Assembly (NCBI GenBank): GCA_002308095.1
Contig: DBUV01000045.1
Location: 1,263-8,115 of the forward strand
Reading direction: 5' to 3'
DNA length: 6,853 nucleotides
Source of the DNA: Acidimicrobiia bacterium UBA1281
Lineage (GTDB): Bacteria; Actinomycetota; Acidimicrobiia; Actinomarinales; Actinomarinaceae
The translations under genes and the position numbers were made by a program. Shown here in pieces: positions 1 through 6,853 of this stretch. The notes under the pieces were generated by a model. It was not told the DNA's origin. It saw nothing but the letters and a program-made list of their open reading frames with translations, and did not search any database. Position 1 is the first letter of the stretch, and every line of letters begins with the position of its first letter.

Positions 1-472
1 TTACGTCACCAATTGAAGAAACGTATCCTACAATACTAATTTCAAGTGCTTCAAGAATCTCCGCTGCAATTGCACCTACTGCAGTTCTCATGGCAGTTTC
101 TCTTGCGCTAGCTCTTTCCAAGACTAACCTTATATCTTCATGATTATATTTTGCTGTACCAACTAAGTCAGCATGGCCTGGTCTAGGTACTACATAGGGT
201 TCTATTTCTTTATCTTTCCAATTCTTCCAATCTTTATTTAATATTCTTAAAGCAATTGGAGAACCAGTAGTTAAACCATTTACTATTCCTGAAGTTATCA
301 CAACTTCATCTTCTTCAATATTCATCCTTCCACCAGAACCGAGTCCTTTTTGTCTTCTCTGTAAAAAACTATCTATATATTTTTTTGTAACTTTGAATCC
401 TGCTGGAACCCCTTCTAAAATACCAGTCAATTCAGGTCCATGGCTTTCACCCGCAGTTAAATATCTAATCAT
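1..472 (-). CDS. aroC: Chorismate synthase, N-terminal 157 residues (cut by window edge)
   Basis: Chorismate synthase converts EPSP to chorismate using reduced FMN, the last common step of the shikimate pathway, in the cytoplasm. The visible part starts MIRYLTAGESHGP, with the family signature GESHG at residues 8-12 (His11 is the conserved active-site His). Next come RRQKG at 39-43, GGRM at 47-50, RPGHAD at 97-102 and the second signature RASARETAMR at 120-129. The family is usually about 360-390 residues, so somewhat over half is missing beyond base 1; the reading frame is open to the edge. The ATG start is preceded by a good Shine-Dalgarno (GGAAGGAA) lying inside the aroE end. The start overlaps the aroE stop by 8 bases (ATGATTAG), which suggests translational coupling. 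The region around residues 78-85 (LNKDWKNW) resembles the Gram-positive/actinobacterial form rather than the E. coli form, from memory. Confidence 0.97.
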   Translation of the reverse strand, partial: MIRYLTAGESHGPELTGILEGVPAGFKVTKKYIDSFLQRRQKGLGSGGRMNIEEDEVVITSGIVNGLTTGSPIALRILNKDWKNWKDKEIEPYVVPRPGHADLVGTAKYNHEDIRLVLERASARETAMRTAVGAIAAEILEALEISIVGYVSSIGDV

Positions 473-1253
473 CTATTCCTTCCAATTCTTTTAGTACTTC
501 ACCATAAATTCTAATGGGGCTTAAGTCTGCAGATGTCCAAATATTAAAAGACTCTATTGCCTGACAAACAAGCATTCCTAGACCGTCATATTGATTAATA
601 GATTTATCGAATTTATCTAAAAAGGTGTTTGCAGACCCATACCCAAGGTTGATTACAGTTTCTAAATTATCAAAAAACTGCCAGTCAATATCGAAACTAG
701 TATCTTCATATGGAGGCATACCTAAAGGAGTTGTATTTATAACCAAACCTATTGACTTGCTGATTTTAGAAATTTCACTGTAAGGGATAGTTCCAATACT
801 CTCACCCCTACTTGCTATGTAGTAATTAACATTCATAGAATCAAGGCTATACGCAATAGCTTTTGAGCTACCTCCAGATCCAAGTATTAGTACTGAATTT
901 ATACCAAAATCATATTGGATTAAATCTAAAAAAGTTTTAAAACCTGAAAAATCTGTATTGAATAAGTAGGTTTTTGAGTTTTTGTTGAGTATGGTATTAC
1001 TAGCACCAATTGCTTTGACACTATCACTTAGAATTGACGTATTGTTAAGAGATACTATTTTTTCTTTATGAGGAATTGTGACATTATAACCGGAGAAATC
1101 ATCATTTATTCTTGAGATAATTTTAGAGTTAATAATCTCATGTTTAATTGTATGGTAACTTCCTTCTAAACCACATAAATCTAATAAAAACTTATGAATT
1201 TGTGGTGAATAAGTTTTTTCTAACGGCCATCCTAATATACCTAGTTTATTCAT
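465..1253 (-). CDS. aroE: Shikimate dehydrogenase (NADP-dependent)
   Basis: AroE reduces 3-dehydroshikimate to shikimate. The 262-residue protein has the expected length. The N-terminal substrate domain shows YSPQIH at 15-20, NVTIPHK at 57-63 (catalytic Lys63), GASNT at 83-87 and NTDFSGF at 99-105 (catalytic Asp101). The nucleotide domain has the glycine loop GSGGSS at 125-130, then SR at 148-149 where NADP-specific enzymes usually have NR, and NTTPLGM at 173-179. The C-terminal helix motif GLGMLVCQ lies at 224-231, followed by SFNIWT. I chose the ATG at 1253 rather than an in-frame ATG at 1307. It gives the canonical N-terminus MNKLGILGWP, has the Shine-Dalgarno GGTGGAG about 7 bases upstream, and overlaps the aroA stop by only 8 bases (ATGAATAA). 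One oddity is that the usual D-L-x-Y-x-P segment reads NLGYGS at 202-207, so both the Asp and the Pro are replaced. Confidence 0.95.
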   Translation of the reverse strand: MNKLGILGWPLEKTYSPQIHKFLLDLCGLEGSYHTIKHEIINSKIISRINDDFSGYNVTIPHKEKIVSLNNTSILSDSVKAIGASNTILNKNSKTYLFNTDFSGFKTFLDLIQYDFGINSVLILGSGGSSKAIAYSLDSMNVNYYIASRGESIGTIPYSEISKISKSIGLVINTTPLGMPPYEDTSFDIDWQFFDNLETVINLGYGSANTFLDKFDKSINQYDGLGMLVCQAIESFNIWTSADLSPIRIYGEVLKELEGIDD

Positions 1254-2520
1254 TGATTTCTCCACCAAGATGAGCAATGTCTTCAAAAAAAGATGGGTAT
1301 GAATCATTAATACACACTGTATTATCTGGAATAATTCTCTTACCGAGAGTAATATTTGCGATAAGTGCTGTCATTGCAACTCTATGATCATCTTCTGATT
1401 TAATAACCCCAGACTCTAAGCTTTGTTTACCAGTTATCTCAAAACCATCAGAATGCATTTTAATTTTGCCATTTAAAGTTTCGATAAAATTTTTCATCGT
1501 CTCTAAGCGGTCTGACTCCTTTATTCTCAACTCCTCTGCTCCCCTTAAAGAGGTGACACCCTCAGCTTGAGAGGCTATGAAGGTCAGAATTGGAACCTCA
1601 TCAATGAGGTCAGGAATTTCTTCTGAATTAATTTGAGTTCCAACTAGATTTGACTTAGACACATGTAAGTCTCCAATCAATTCATTGCCAATTTCAGCAA
1701 TATTCCTTATTTCTATATCAGCATTCATTCTTTTCAATACTTTCAAGAAGCCAATTCTTCGCTCATTAATCAGAACTTTCCTAAGAACTATCTTCTCTGA
1801 AGACAGAACACCAAGAGCAATAAGAAATGCTGCAGATGATGTGTCTGATGGAATATCAAGATTGACAGGTTTAATTAACTGGTTCGGAGGAATTGTGATT
1901 GATGTTCCCATCCTTACAATACCAACACCCATATGAGTAAGCATTCTCTCTGAATGGTCTCGTGTTGCAATATCTTCTGTAATTGTTGTAGGTTCTGAAT
2001 GATATAAGGATGCAAGTAACAATGCACTTTTTACCTGAGCACTTGGAACCTTTGTATTTATTGAATTAAATGTACTGGAGGCCTGTTTAAATTTTAATGG
2101 TAAATACCCATTTTCTGAAGATATGTTTGATCCGTTTTCATTAAGTAAATTAACAACTCTACCCATCGGTCTATTTGTTAATTGATTACTACCAACTAAA
2201 ACTGAAGAAAAGCTCTGTCTTGCTAATAATCCTGTTAGTAATCTTGCAGTGGTTCCCGAACTTTTAGCGTTCAATTCCTCTTTAGGTTCAGATAAGCCAT
2301 TCAAACCCACCCCATGAATAACCAATGAATTATTGTTAATAATTTCTATATTTACACCTAGAGAACGGAAGATGTCAATAGTTGCACTTGTATCTCCAGA
2401 AATTAATACATTTGTAATGTTTGAGATTCCTTCTGAGAGAGAGCAAAAGATGATAGCTCTATGAGAAATAGATTTATCACCAACAATAGTTACCTCACCT
2501 GATATTTTTTTTAAATTCAA
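1246..2520 (-). CDS. aroA: 5-enolpyruvylshikimate-3-phosphate synthase
   Basis: EPSP synthase transfers the enolpyruvyl group of PEP to shikimate-3-phosphate. At 424 residues it is full length and single-domain-pair, with no fused cytidylate kinase. Motifs in order are GDKSISHR at 14-21, SSGTTARLL at 87-95 (the PEP/glyphosate loop), RPMGR at 117-121, RDHSERML at 187-194, IPD at 302-304 (general base Asp304), ELRIKESDR at 330-338, DDHRVAM at 377-383 and SYPSFF at 407-412. The start is TTG (2520-2518), sharing the four bases TTGA with the tyrA stop. The tract GGAGAAAGG about 8-16 bases upstream is a plausible ribosome-binding site, and only 13 residues precede the GDKS motif, as in homologues. 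No usable ATG occurs nearby. The loop lacks the usual Gly-Asn before (S/A)GT and has Lys86-Ser87 instead. It lies between tyrA and aroE in the aro operon. Confidence 0.95.
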   Translation of the reverse strand: MNLKKISGEVTIVGDKSISHRAIIFCSLSEGISNITNVLISGDTSATIDIFRSLGVNIEIINNNSLVIHGVGLNGLSEPKEELNAKSSGTTARLLTGLLARQSFSSVLVGSNQLTNRPMGRVVNLLNENGSNISSENGYLPLKFKQASSTFNSINTKVPSAQVKSALLLASLYHSEPTTITEDIATRDHSERMLTHMGVGIVRMGTSITIPPNQLIKPVNLDIPSDTSSAAFLIALGVLSSEKIVLRKVLINERRIGFLKVLKRMNADIEIRNIAEIGNELIGDLHVSKSNLVGTQINSEEIPDLIDEVPILTFIASQAEGVTSLRGAEELRIKESDRLETMKNFIETLNGKIKMHSDGFEITGKQSLESGVIKSEDDHRVAMTALIANITLGKRIIPDNTVCINDSYPSFFEDIAHLGGEINE

Positions 2521-3347
2521 CTCAATGGCCTTTCTCCAAATTTCTCAGATAATGCTCTTCGCCATTCAACTGAATTATTCAAATAGTTAATGAGCTCATC
2601 ACTATCTTGAAGATTCATTAAGTCCATTAGTTCATCAATAAAGTGTTTTAGGAACAAATTAATATTTTGAGAGTTTGTATCATACATATCTTTAATCATC
2701 TCAGGATTAGTTCTAGTTAATCTTGTTGCTCCATCAAAACCACCAGCTGCCATACCCATAATTTCAGCTATTTCATAGTTTTCTTTTGCAACACCGACTA
2801 AAGCGGTACTTATTAAATGTGGTAAATGACTAGTTATTGATATTATTTGATCATGTTTAATCCTATCAATCCAAACTTCTTTTGAATTAAGCAAATTAAG
2901 CATCTCACTAACTATTTCTTTTGACGCTGTATCTGTTGATTGTGTCTCACATAATAAAAATGTAGCACCATTATAAATTTCAGGATTTGGATTCCAGGTA
3001 CGGTTGTCAGAAACTCCACACATAGGATGACCTCCAATTGAAGGAATGTCATAAGAATCCATCAAATTACAGATTTCTTCTTTTGTTCCACCTATGTCAA
3101 GTATTCCTTTAGTGTTAGTTATGATTTTTTTTGATTTAAGACTCGATATTATGCTATTTATTGGCATTGCAAGAATTGTTAAATCAACAACTTCATCAGC
3201 ATTGTTTGCTTCAAATCCCAAATGTAATGCTCTATTAAGAGATAATTCATTTGTATCTTCGCCATATACTTTTACTCCTTGGCTCAATAACTTTAAGCCC
3301 AAGTTGGTACCCATTAGACCTAATCCAATAACTCTTACGGTCCTCAT
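2517..3347 (-). CDS. tyrA: Prephenate dehydrogenase (short form without ACT domain)
   Basis: TyrA oxidatively decarboxylates prephenate to 4-hydroxyphenylpyruvate, the committed step to tyrosine. The Rossmann loop GLGLMG is at residues 8-13, and acidic E30-D31 at the end of the second strand fits a preference for NAD over NADP. Further family motifs are DIGGTK at 84-89, GGHPMCG at 105-111 (His107), HDQ at 165-167, SHLPH at 173-177 (His174) and TRLTRT at 208-213 (substrate-binding Arg region). At 276 residues it ends after the helical dimerisation domain. The regulatory ACT domain found in the longer Bacillus-type enzymes is absent, so feedback inhibition by tyrosine through that domain is not expected. 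The ATG lies 2 bases after the aroF stop. The tract AGGAAGG about 14 bases upstream is a rather distant Shine-Dalgarno, so coupling to aroF translation is likely. Arogenate specificity cannot be excluded from sequence. Confidence 0.93.
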   Translation of the reverse strand: MRTVRVIGLGLMGTNLGLKLLSQGVKVYGEDTNELSLNRALHLGFEANNADEVVDLTILAMPINSIISSLKSKKIITNTKGILDIGGTKEEICNLMDSYDIPSIGGHPMCGVSDNRTWNPNPEIYNGATFLLCETQSTDTASKEIVSEMLNLLNSKEVWIDRIKHDQIISITSHLPHLISTALVGVAKENYEIAEIMGMAAGGFDGATRLTRTNPEMIKDMYDTNSQNINLFLKHFIDELMDLMNLQDSDELINYLNNSVEWRRALSEKFGERPLS

Positions 3348-3349
3348 CT

Positions 3350-4366
3350 CTAATTGAGTGACCTTCCTACTACATCAGCAATAGCACTTACTTTTTTACT
3401 TAACTCGTTTAGCTGAGTTGGAACTAAAGCTTGAGGACCATCACAAAGAGCTTCATCAGGTCTAGGATGGATCTCAATTAAAAGACCATCCGCTCCAGCA
3501 GCAATAGCGGATAATGCAACTGGTTCTACAAGTTTACTGTCCCCTGTTGCGTGACTTGGATCTGCTATAACTGGAAGATGGGAGTTCATCTTTAAAAATG
3601 GAATTGCGTTTACATCAAAAGTATTTCTTGTTGCGGTTTCGTAAGTTCTAATTCCTCTCTCACACAACATTACGTTTTCATTACCTCTAGCTAAAATATA
3701 CTCTGATGCTAGTAAAAGTTCTTCTAGCGTAGCGCTCATACCCCTTTTAAGCAAAACTGGTAATTTCGACTCTCCAACTGCTTCTAACAATTTGAAATTT
3801 TGCATATTTCTTGCTCCAACTTGTAGAACATCTACATAATTCTCCATCATAGATAAGTGTTGAGCATCCATAATTTCGCTAAACAGTGGAAGATTATTTA
3901 GTTCTGAAGCCTCTTTAAGCATCTTTAAACCATCCTCACCTAGTCCTTGGAAGCTATATGGAGAAGTTCTTGGTTTGAATGCTCCCCCTCGTAGCCCATT
4001 ACCTCCTGCTGCTACTACAGCCTCAGCTGTTTCTAGTGTTTGAGCTCTTGTTTCTGCACTATCTGGACCTGCAATTAGAGCTAGTTCAGTTCCTCCAATT
4101 GTTAAGTCTTTAATCTTAATTTGAGTACTTTCTTCTTTGTAACTTCGACTAGCTAACTTATAAGGTCTACCTATTGGAATTACTTCTTGAACATTGTCTA
4201 ATAATCGCATAATTGCTCTGTTGTCTTCAATTACTTTCCCACTCACAGCAACCACTGTTCTTTCAACTCCAAAAATTGTTAGAGGCTCGTGGCCCTGTTC
4301 AATTGCTTTACTTTTAACCTTTTCTACATCCTCTTCAGAGGCTGCTTGTTTCATTACGATTATCAT
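3350..4366 (-). CDS. aroF: DAHP synthase, type I-beta with N-terminal regulatory domain; Cys-to-Asp at metal site
   Basis: This enzyme condenses PEP and erythrose-4-phosphate to DAHP, the first step of the shikimate pathway. The 338-residue protein matches the Thermotoga maritima-type layout: a small ferredoxin-like (ACT-like) domain at about residues 1-68, which binds Tyr/Phe in that family, then a TIM barrel. Barrel motifs are LRGGAFKPRTSPYSFQG at 125-141, QVGARN at 182-187, LLKRG at 205-209, CERGIRT at 235-241, DPSHATGD at 269-276, EIHP at 298-301 and ALCDG at 306-310. His272, Glu298 and Asp309 of the metal site are kept. The fourth ligand, normally Cys in GPCS, is Asp102 (GPDS, codon GAT). 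The start MIIVM is typical, and the Shine-Dalgarno AGGAG is 5 bases from the ATG. It is the first gene of a five-gene operon and lies directly behind the predicted Phe/Tyr attenuator. The symbol aroF is chosen by convention; aroG is equally possible. Confidence 0.95.
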   Translation of the reverse strand: MIIVMKQAASEEDVEKVKSKAIEQGHEPLTIFGVERTVVAVSGKVIEDNRAIMRLLDNVQEVIPIGRPYKLASRSYKEESTQIKIKDLTIGGTELALIAGPDSAETRAQTLETAEAVVAAGGNGLRGGAFKPRTSPYSFQGLGEDGLKMLKEASELNNLPLFSEIMDAQHLSMMENYVDVLQVGARNMQNFKLLEAVGESKLPVLLKRGMSATLEELLLASEYILARGNENVMLCERGIRTYETATRNTFDVNAIPFLKMNSHLPVIADPSHATGDSKLVEPVALSAIAAGADGLLIEIHPRPDEALCDGPQALVPTQLNELSKKVSAIADVVGRSLN

Positions 4367-4380
4367 TTTCTCTCCTAAAT

Positions 4381-4406
4381 AAAAAAATCGGGCCTTTGCC
4401 CGATTT
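4381..4406 (-). terminator. Intrinsic terminator of the aroF attenuator (3:4 hairpin)
   Basis: Read on the minus strand, AAATCGGGC (4406-4398), loop AAAG (4397-4394) and GCCCGATTT (4393-4385) form a perfect 9-bp stem. A run of seven Ts (4387-4381) begins at the base of the stem. It sits between aroH and aroF, with the T-run ending only 14 bases before the aroF start codon and next to its Shine-Dalgarno. Termination here would stop all transcription into aroF-tyrA-aroA-aroE-aroC, whether it began at aroH or at the leader promoter. Because its left arm can also pair upstream, I interpret it as conditional and not simply as the end of aroH. Confidence 0.88.
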
Positions 4407-4430
4407 ATTACAATACAACTTTAGGGCAAC

Positions 4431-4475
4431 TTATATGTGCTCACTAAAGTAAAAAAAAGTATTGTTTAATTTCAT
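4431..4475 (-). CDS. Attenuator leader peptide MKLNNTFFYFSEHI
   Basis: This 14-codon ORF ends in TAA and has four aromatic codons in a row (TTT TTT TAC TTT, 4457-4446), giving Phe-Phe-Tyr-Phe. Clustered codons for the end products just before a terminator are the hallmark of leader peptides such as the Phe-rich one of enterobacterial pheA. Two starts are possible. The ATG at 4475 lies 7 bases after a TATGAT -10 box and would be the 5' end of a leaderless mRNA. The in-frame ATG at 4487 (18 residues, MIIT added) has the Shine-Dalgarno-like AAAGGTG upstream and could be used on transcripts coming from aroH. I prefer the shorter form because the longer start overlaps the -10 box. The peptide itself probably has no function beyond its translation. 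Confidence 0.78.
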   Translation of the reverse strand: MKLNNTFFYFSEHI

Positions 4476-4482
4476 TGTGATA

Positions 4483-4510
4483 ATCATAGCACCTTTAAAG
4501 GGTTTGCCAA
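4483..4510 (-). promoter_or_regulatory. Sigma-70-type promoter for leader and aro operon
   Basis: On the minus strand, TTGGCA (4510-4505, 5 of 6 matches to TTGACA) and TATGAT (4488-4483, 5 of 6 matches to TATAAT) are separated by 16 bp. The start site is expected near 4476-4475, which coincides with the leader-peptide ATG at 4475. The -35 box begins 5 bases after the aroH stop, so the aro operon can be transcribed independently of aroH. A perfect 10-bp palindrome fills much of the spacer. Confidence 0.68.
4492..4501. repeat. 10-bp perfect palindrome CCTTTAAAGG in the promoter spacer
   Basis: The palindrome lies inside the 16-bp spacer (4489-4504) between the -35 and -10 boxes of the leader promoter. 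This position would suit an operator. At this length and AT content, a chance occurrence is also quite possible. Confidence 0.35.
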
Positions 4511-4515
4511 TTAGT

Positions 4516-4857
4516 TTATCTATCAGGTCTTAAATTCTTTGCTTTACCAAGATATACATGATCGGGAACAATATCTTCATCGTAATGAACTAAAACACGA
4601 ATGCATCCCTTTAAATCATTTGCAATATTTGGTGCTAATGTATCTATTGCAGCAATTGAAGTGTAGCCAAGTTCTCTAATTGCTTTCGCAGGAAAGGCTT
4701 CAGTTAAATCGTGTGTAACAGTAAAAATTACTGAAGTAATTTTTGTAATATCTAAATTATTTCTTTCAAGCAATTGAATAAATAAATCTTTTGATGAATC
4801 TATGATCTCATCTGAAGTATTAGATACTTCTGCAATCGCACCTCGAATTCCAGTCAT
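4516..4857 (-). CDS. aroH: Chorismate mutase, AroH class (monofunctional)
   Basis: This enzyme rearranges chorismate to prephenate, the branch point to Phe and Tyr. The 113-residue protein is of the Bacillus subtilis AroH type, a small trimeric fold distinct from the helical AroQ class. Shared features are IRGA at 4-7 (Arg5 = BsCM Arg7), FPAKAIRE at 55-62, GCIRVL at 84-89 (Arg87 = BsCM Arg90), HVYL at 100-103 (Tyr102 = BsCM Tyr108) and LRPD at 109-112. An ungapped alignment back from Arg87 puts Ala75 at the position of catalytic Glu78 and Asp72 at that of Cys75. The start is fixed: an in-frame TAA lies two codons upstream, and the conserved motif begins at residue 4. No Shine-Dalgarno is visible. 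It stands between the groEL terminator and the aro promoter, so it is probably its own transcription unit, perhaps with read-through in either direction. Confidence 0.92.
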   Translation of the reverse strand: MTGIRGAIAEVSNTSDEIIDSSKDLFIQLLERNNLDITKITSVIFTVTHDLTEAFPAKAIRELGYTSIAAIDTLAPNIANDLKGCIRVLVHYDEDIVPDHVYLGKAKNLRPDR

Positions 4858-4868
4858 GTTTTAAGCTT

Positions 4869-4874
4869 ACTATA
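4869..4874 (-). promoter_or_regulatory. Candidate -10 box for aroH at the end of the groEL terminator
   Basis: TATAGT (5 of 6 matches to TATAAT) lies 11 bases before the aroH ATG on the minus strand, and its first T is the last T of the terminator run. A start about 7 bases downstream would leave a leader of about 4 bases, which agrees with the absence of a Shine-Dalgarno. There is no convincing -35 box: the right spacing falls in the terminator stem (AGCGGA). The alternative is that aroH is expressed by read-through from groEL. Confidence 0.4.
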
Positions 4875-4897
4875 AAAAAAGCGGACCTAAGTCCGCT
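4874..4897 (-). terminator. Rho-independent terminator of groES-groEL
   Basis: On the minus strand, AGCGGAC (4897-4891), loop TTAG (4890-4887) and GTCCGCT (4886-4880) form a perfect 7-bp stem. It is followed by seven Ts (4880-4874, the first one paired) and preceded by an A-rich stretch. The stem starts 22 bases after the groEL stop and ends just before aroH. This marks the end of the chaperonin operon. Confidence 0.9.
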
Positions 4898-4919
4898 CTT
4901 TTCTTAAACATGTGATGTT

Positions 4920-6853
<1,934 letters not shown>

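Larger units (their letters stand above)
4381..4475 (-). promoter_or_regulatory. Predicted ribosome-mediated Phe/Tyr transcription attenuator upstream of aroF
   Basis: Three competing pairings can be drawn by eye. Pairing 1:2 joins ACTTTAG (4450-4444), inside the Tyr-Phe-Ser codons of the leader peptide, to CTAAAGT (4424-4418) over 7 bp, with possible inner pairs GCA (4440-4438) and TGC (4428-4426). Pairing 2:3 joins TTGCCC (4429-4424) to GGGCAA (4401-4396) over 6 bp and would break the terminator. Pairing 3:4 is the terminator itself. A ribosome stalled at the FFYF codons (4457-4446) covers arm 1 and frees arm 2 to pair with arm 3, giving read-through. A ribosome that reaches the stop codon (4433-4431) covers arm 2 and lets the terminator form. 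The target genes make Phe/Tyr precursors, which fits. The pairings were drawn by hand with no energy calculation, and the 6-bp antiterminator is modest. Confidence 0.82.

Noticed and set aside
1254..1307. Longer aroE start adding 18 residues (MIHTHLFLKT...)
   Set aside because: It would overlap aroA by 62 bases and add a non-conserved hydrophobic stretch. The ATG at 1253 has a good Shine-Dalgarno and gives the canonical N-terminus.
4385..4406. Hairpin read as an ordinary terminator of aroH only
   Set aside because: A promoter and an aromatic-codon ORF lie between aroH and the hairpin, and its left arm has a competing upstream partner. A conditional attenuator explains more of what is seen, although it may also stop aroH transcripts.
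4367..4515. T-box or riboswitch upstream of aroF
   Set aside because: The gap is only about 150 bases. I see no T-box consensus (TGGNACCGCG-like) and no known aptamer core, and the leader peptide accounts for the structure.

Overview
All supported genes in this AT-rich, tightly packed bacterial window are on the minus strand, so the biological reading order runs from high to low coordinates: groES, groEL, [terminator], aroH, [promoter, leader peptide and attenuator], aroF, tyrA, aroA, aroE, aroC (cut by the left edge). The GroEL middle and C-terminal sequence, the GroES C-terminal half, an AroH-class chorismate mutase and an apparent habit of leaderless starts suggest a low-GC actinobacterium, for example a marine Actinomarina/Acidimicrobiia-like genome. 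This is an inference from remembered family resemblance and was not tested by a search.

Right part (4920-6853): a two-gene chaperonin operon, groES-groEL, closed by a clear Rho-independent terminator at 4874-4897. The groES start codon is the last codon of the window, so its promoter and any heat-shock operator lie outside.

Middle (4367-4857): aroH, a small trimeric-type chorismate mutase, begins only 16 bases after the T-tract of the groEL terminator and has no Shine-Dalgarno sequence. After it comes the most interesting part of the window, a 150-base gap in front of the DAHP synthase gene. It holds a near-consensus promoter (TTGGCA, 16 bp, TATGAT), a tiny ORF whose product reads MKLNNTFFYFSEHI (or a version four residues longer), and three mutually exclusive RNA pairings ending in a strong hairpin plus seven Ts just before the aroF ribosome-binding site. 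This has the architecture of a ribosome-mediated transcription attenuator that senses charged tRNA-Phe and tRNA-Tyr.

Left part (1-4366): aroF-tyrA-aroA-aroE-aroC, an operon with gene spacings of +2, -4, -8 and -8 bases, so translation is probably coupled. AroF makes DAHP, AroE makes shikimate, AroA makes EPSP and AroC makes chorismate. AroH and TyrA then lead to prephenate and hydroxyphenylpyruvate (tyrosine branch). The pathway steps aroB, aroQ/aroD and aroK are not in view. TyrA has no ACT domain, so end-product control probably rests on the N-terminal domain of AroF and on the attenuator. Two enzymes carry unusual active-site residues: AroF has Asp102 where the family has a metal-binding Cys, and AroH appears to have exchanged its catalytic Glu for Ala while gaining an Asp three residues earlier.
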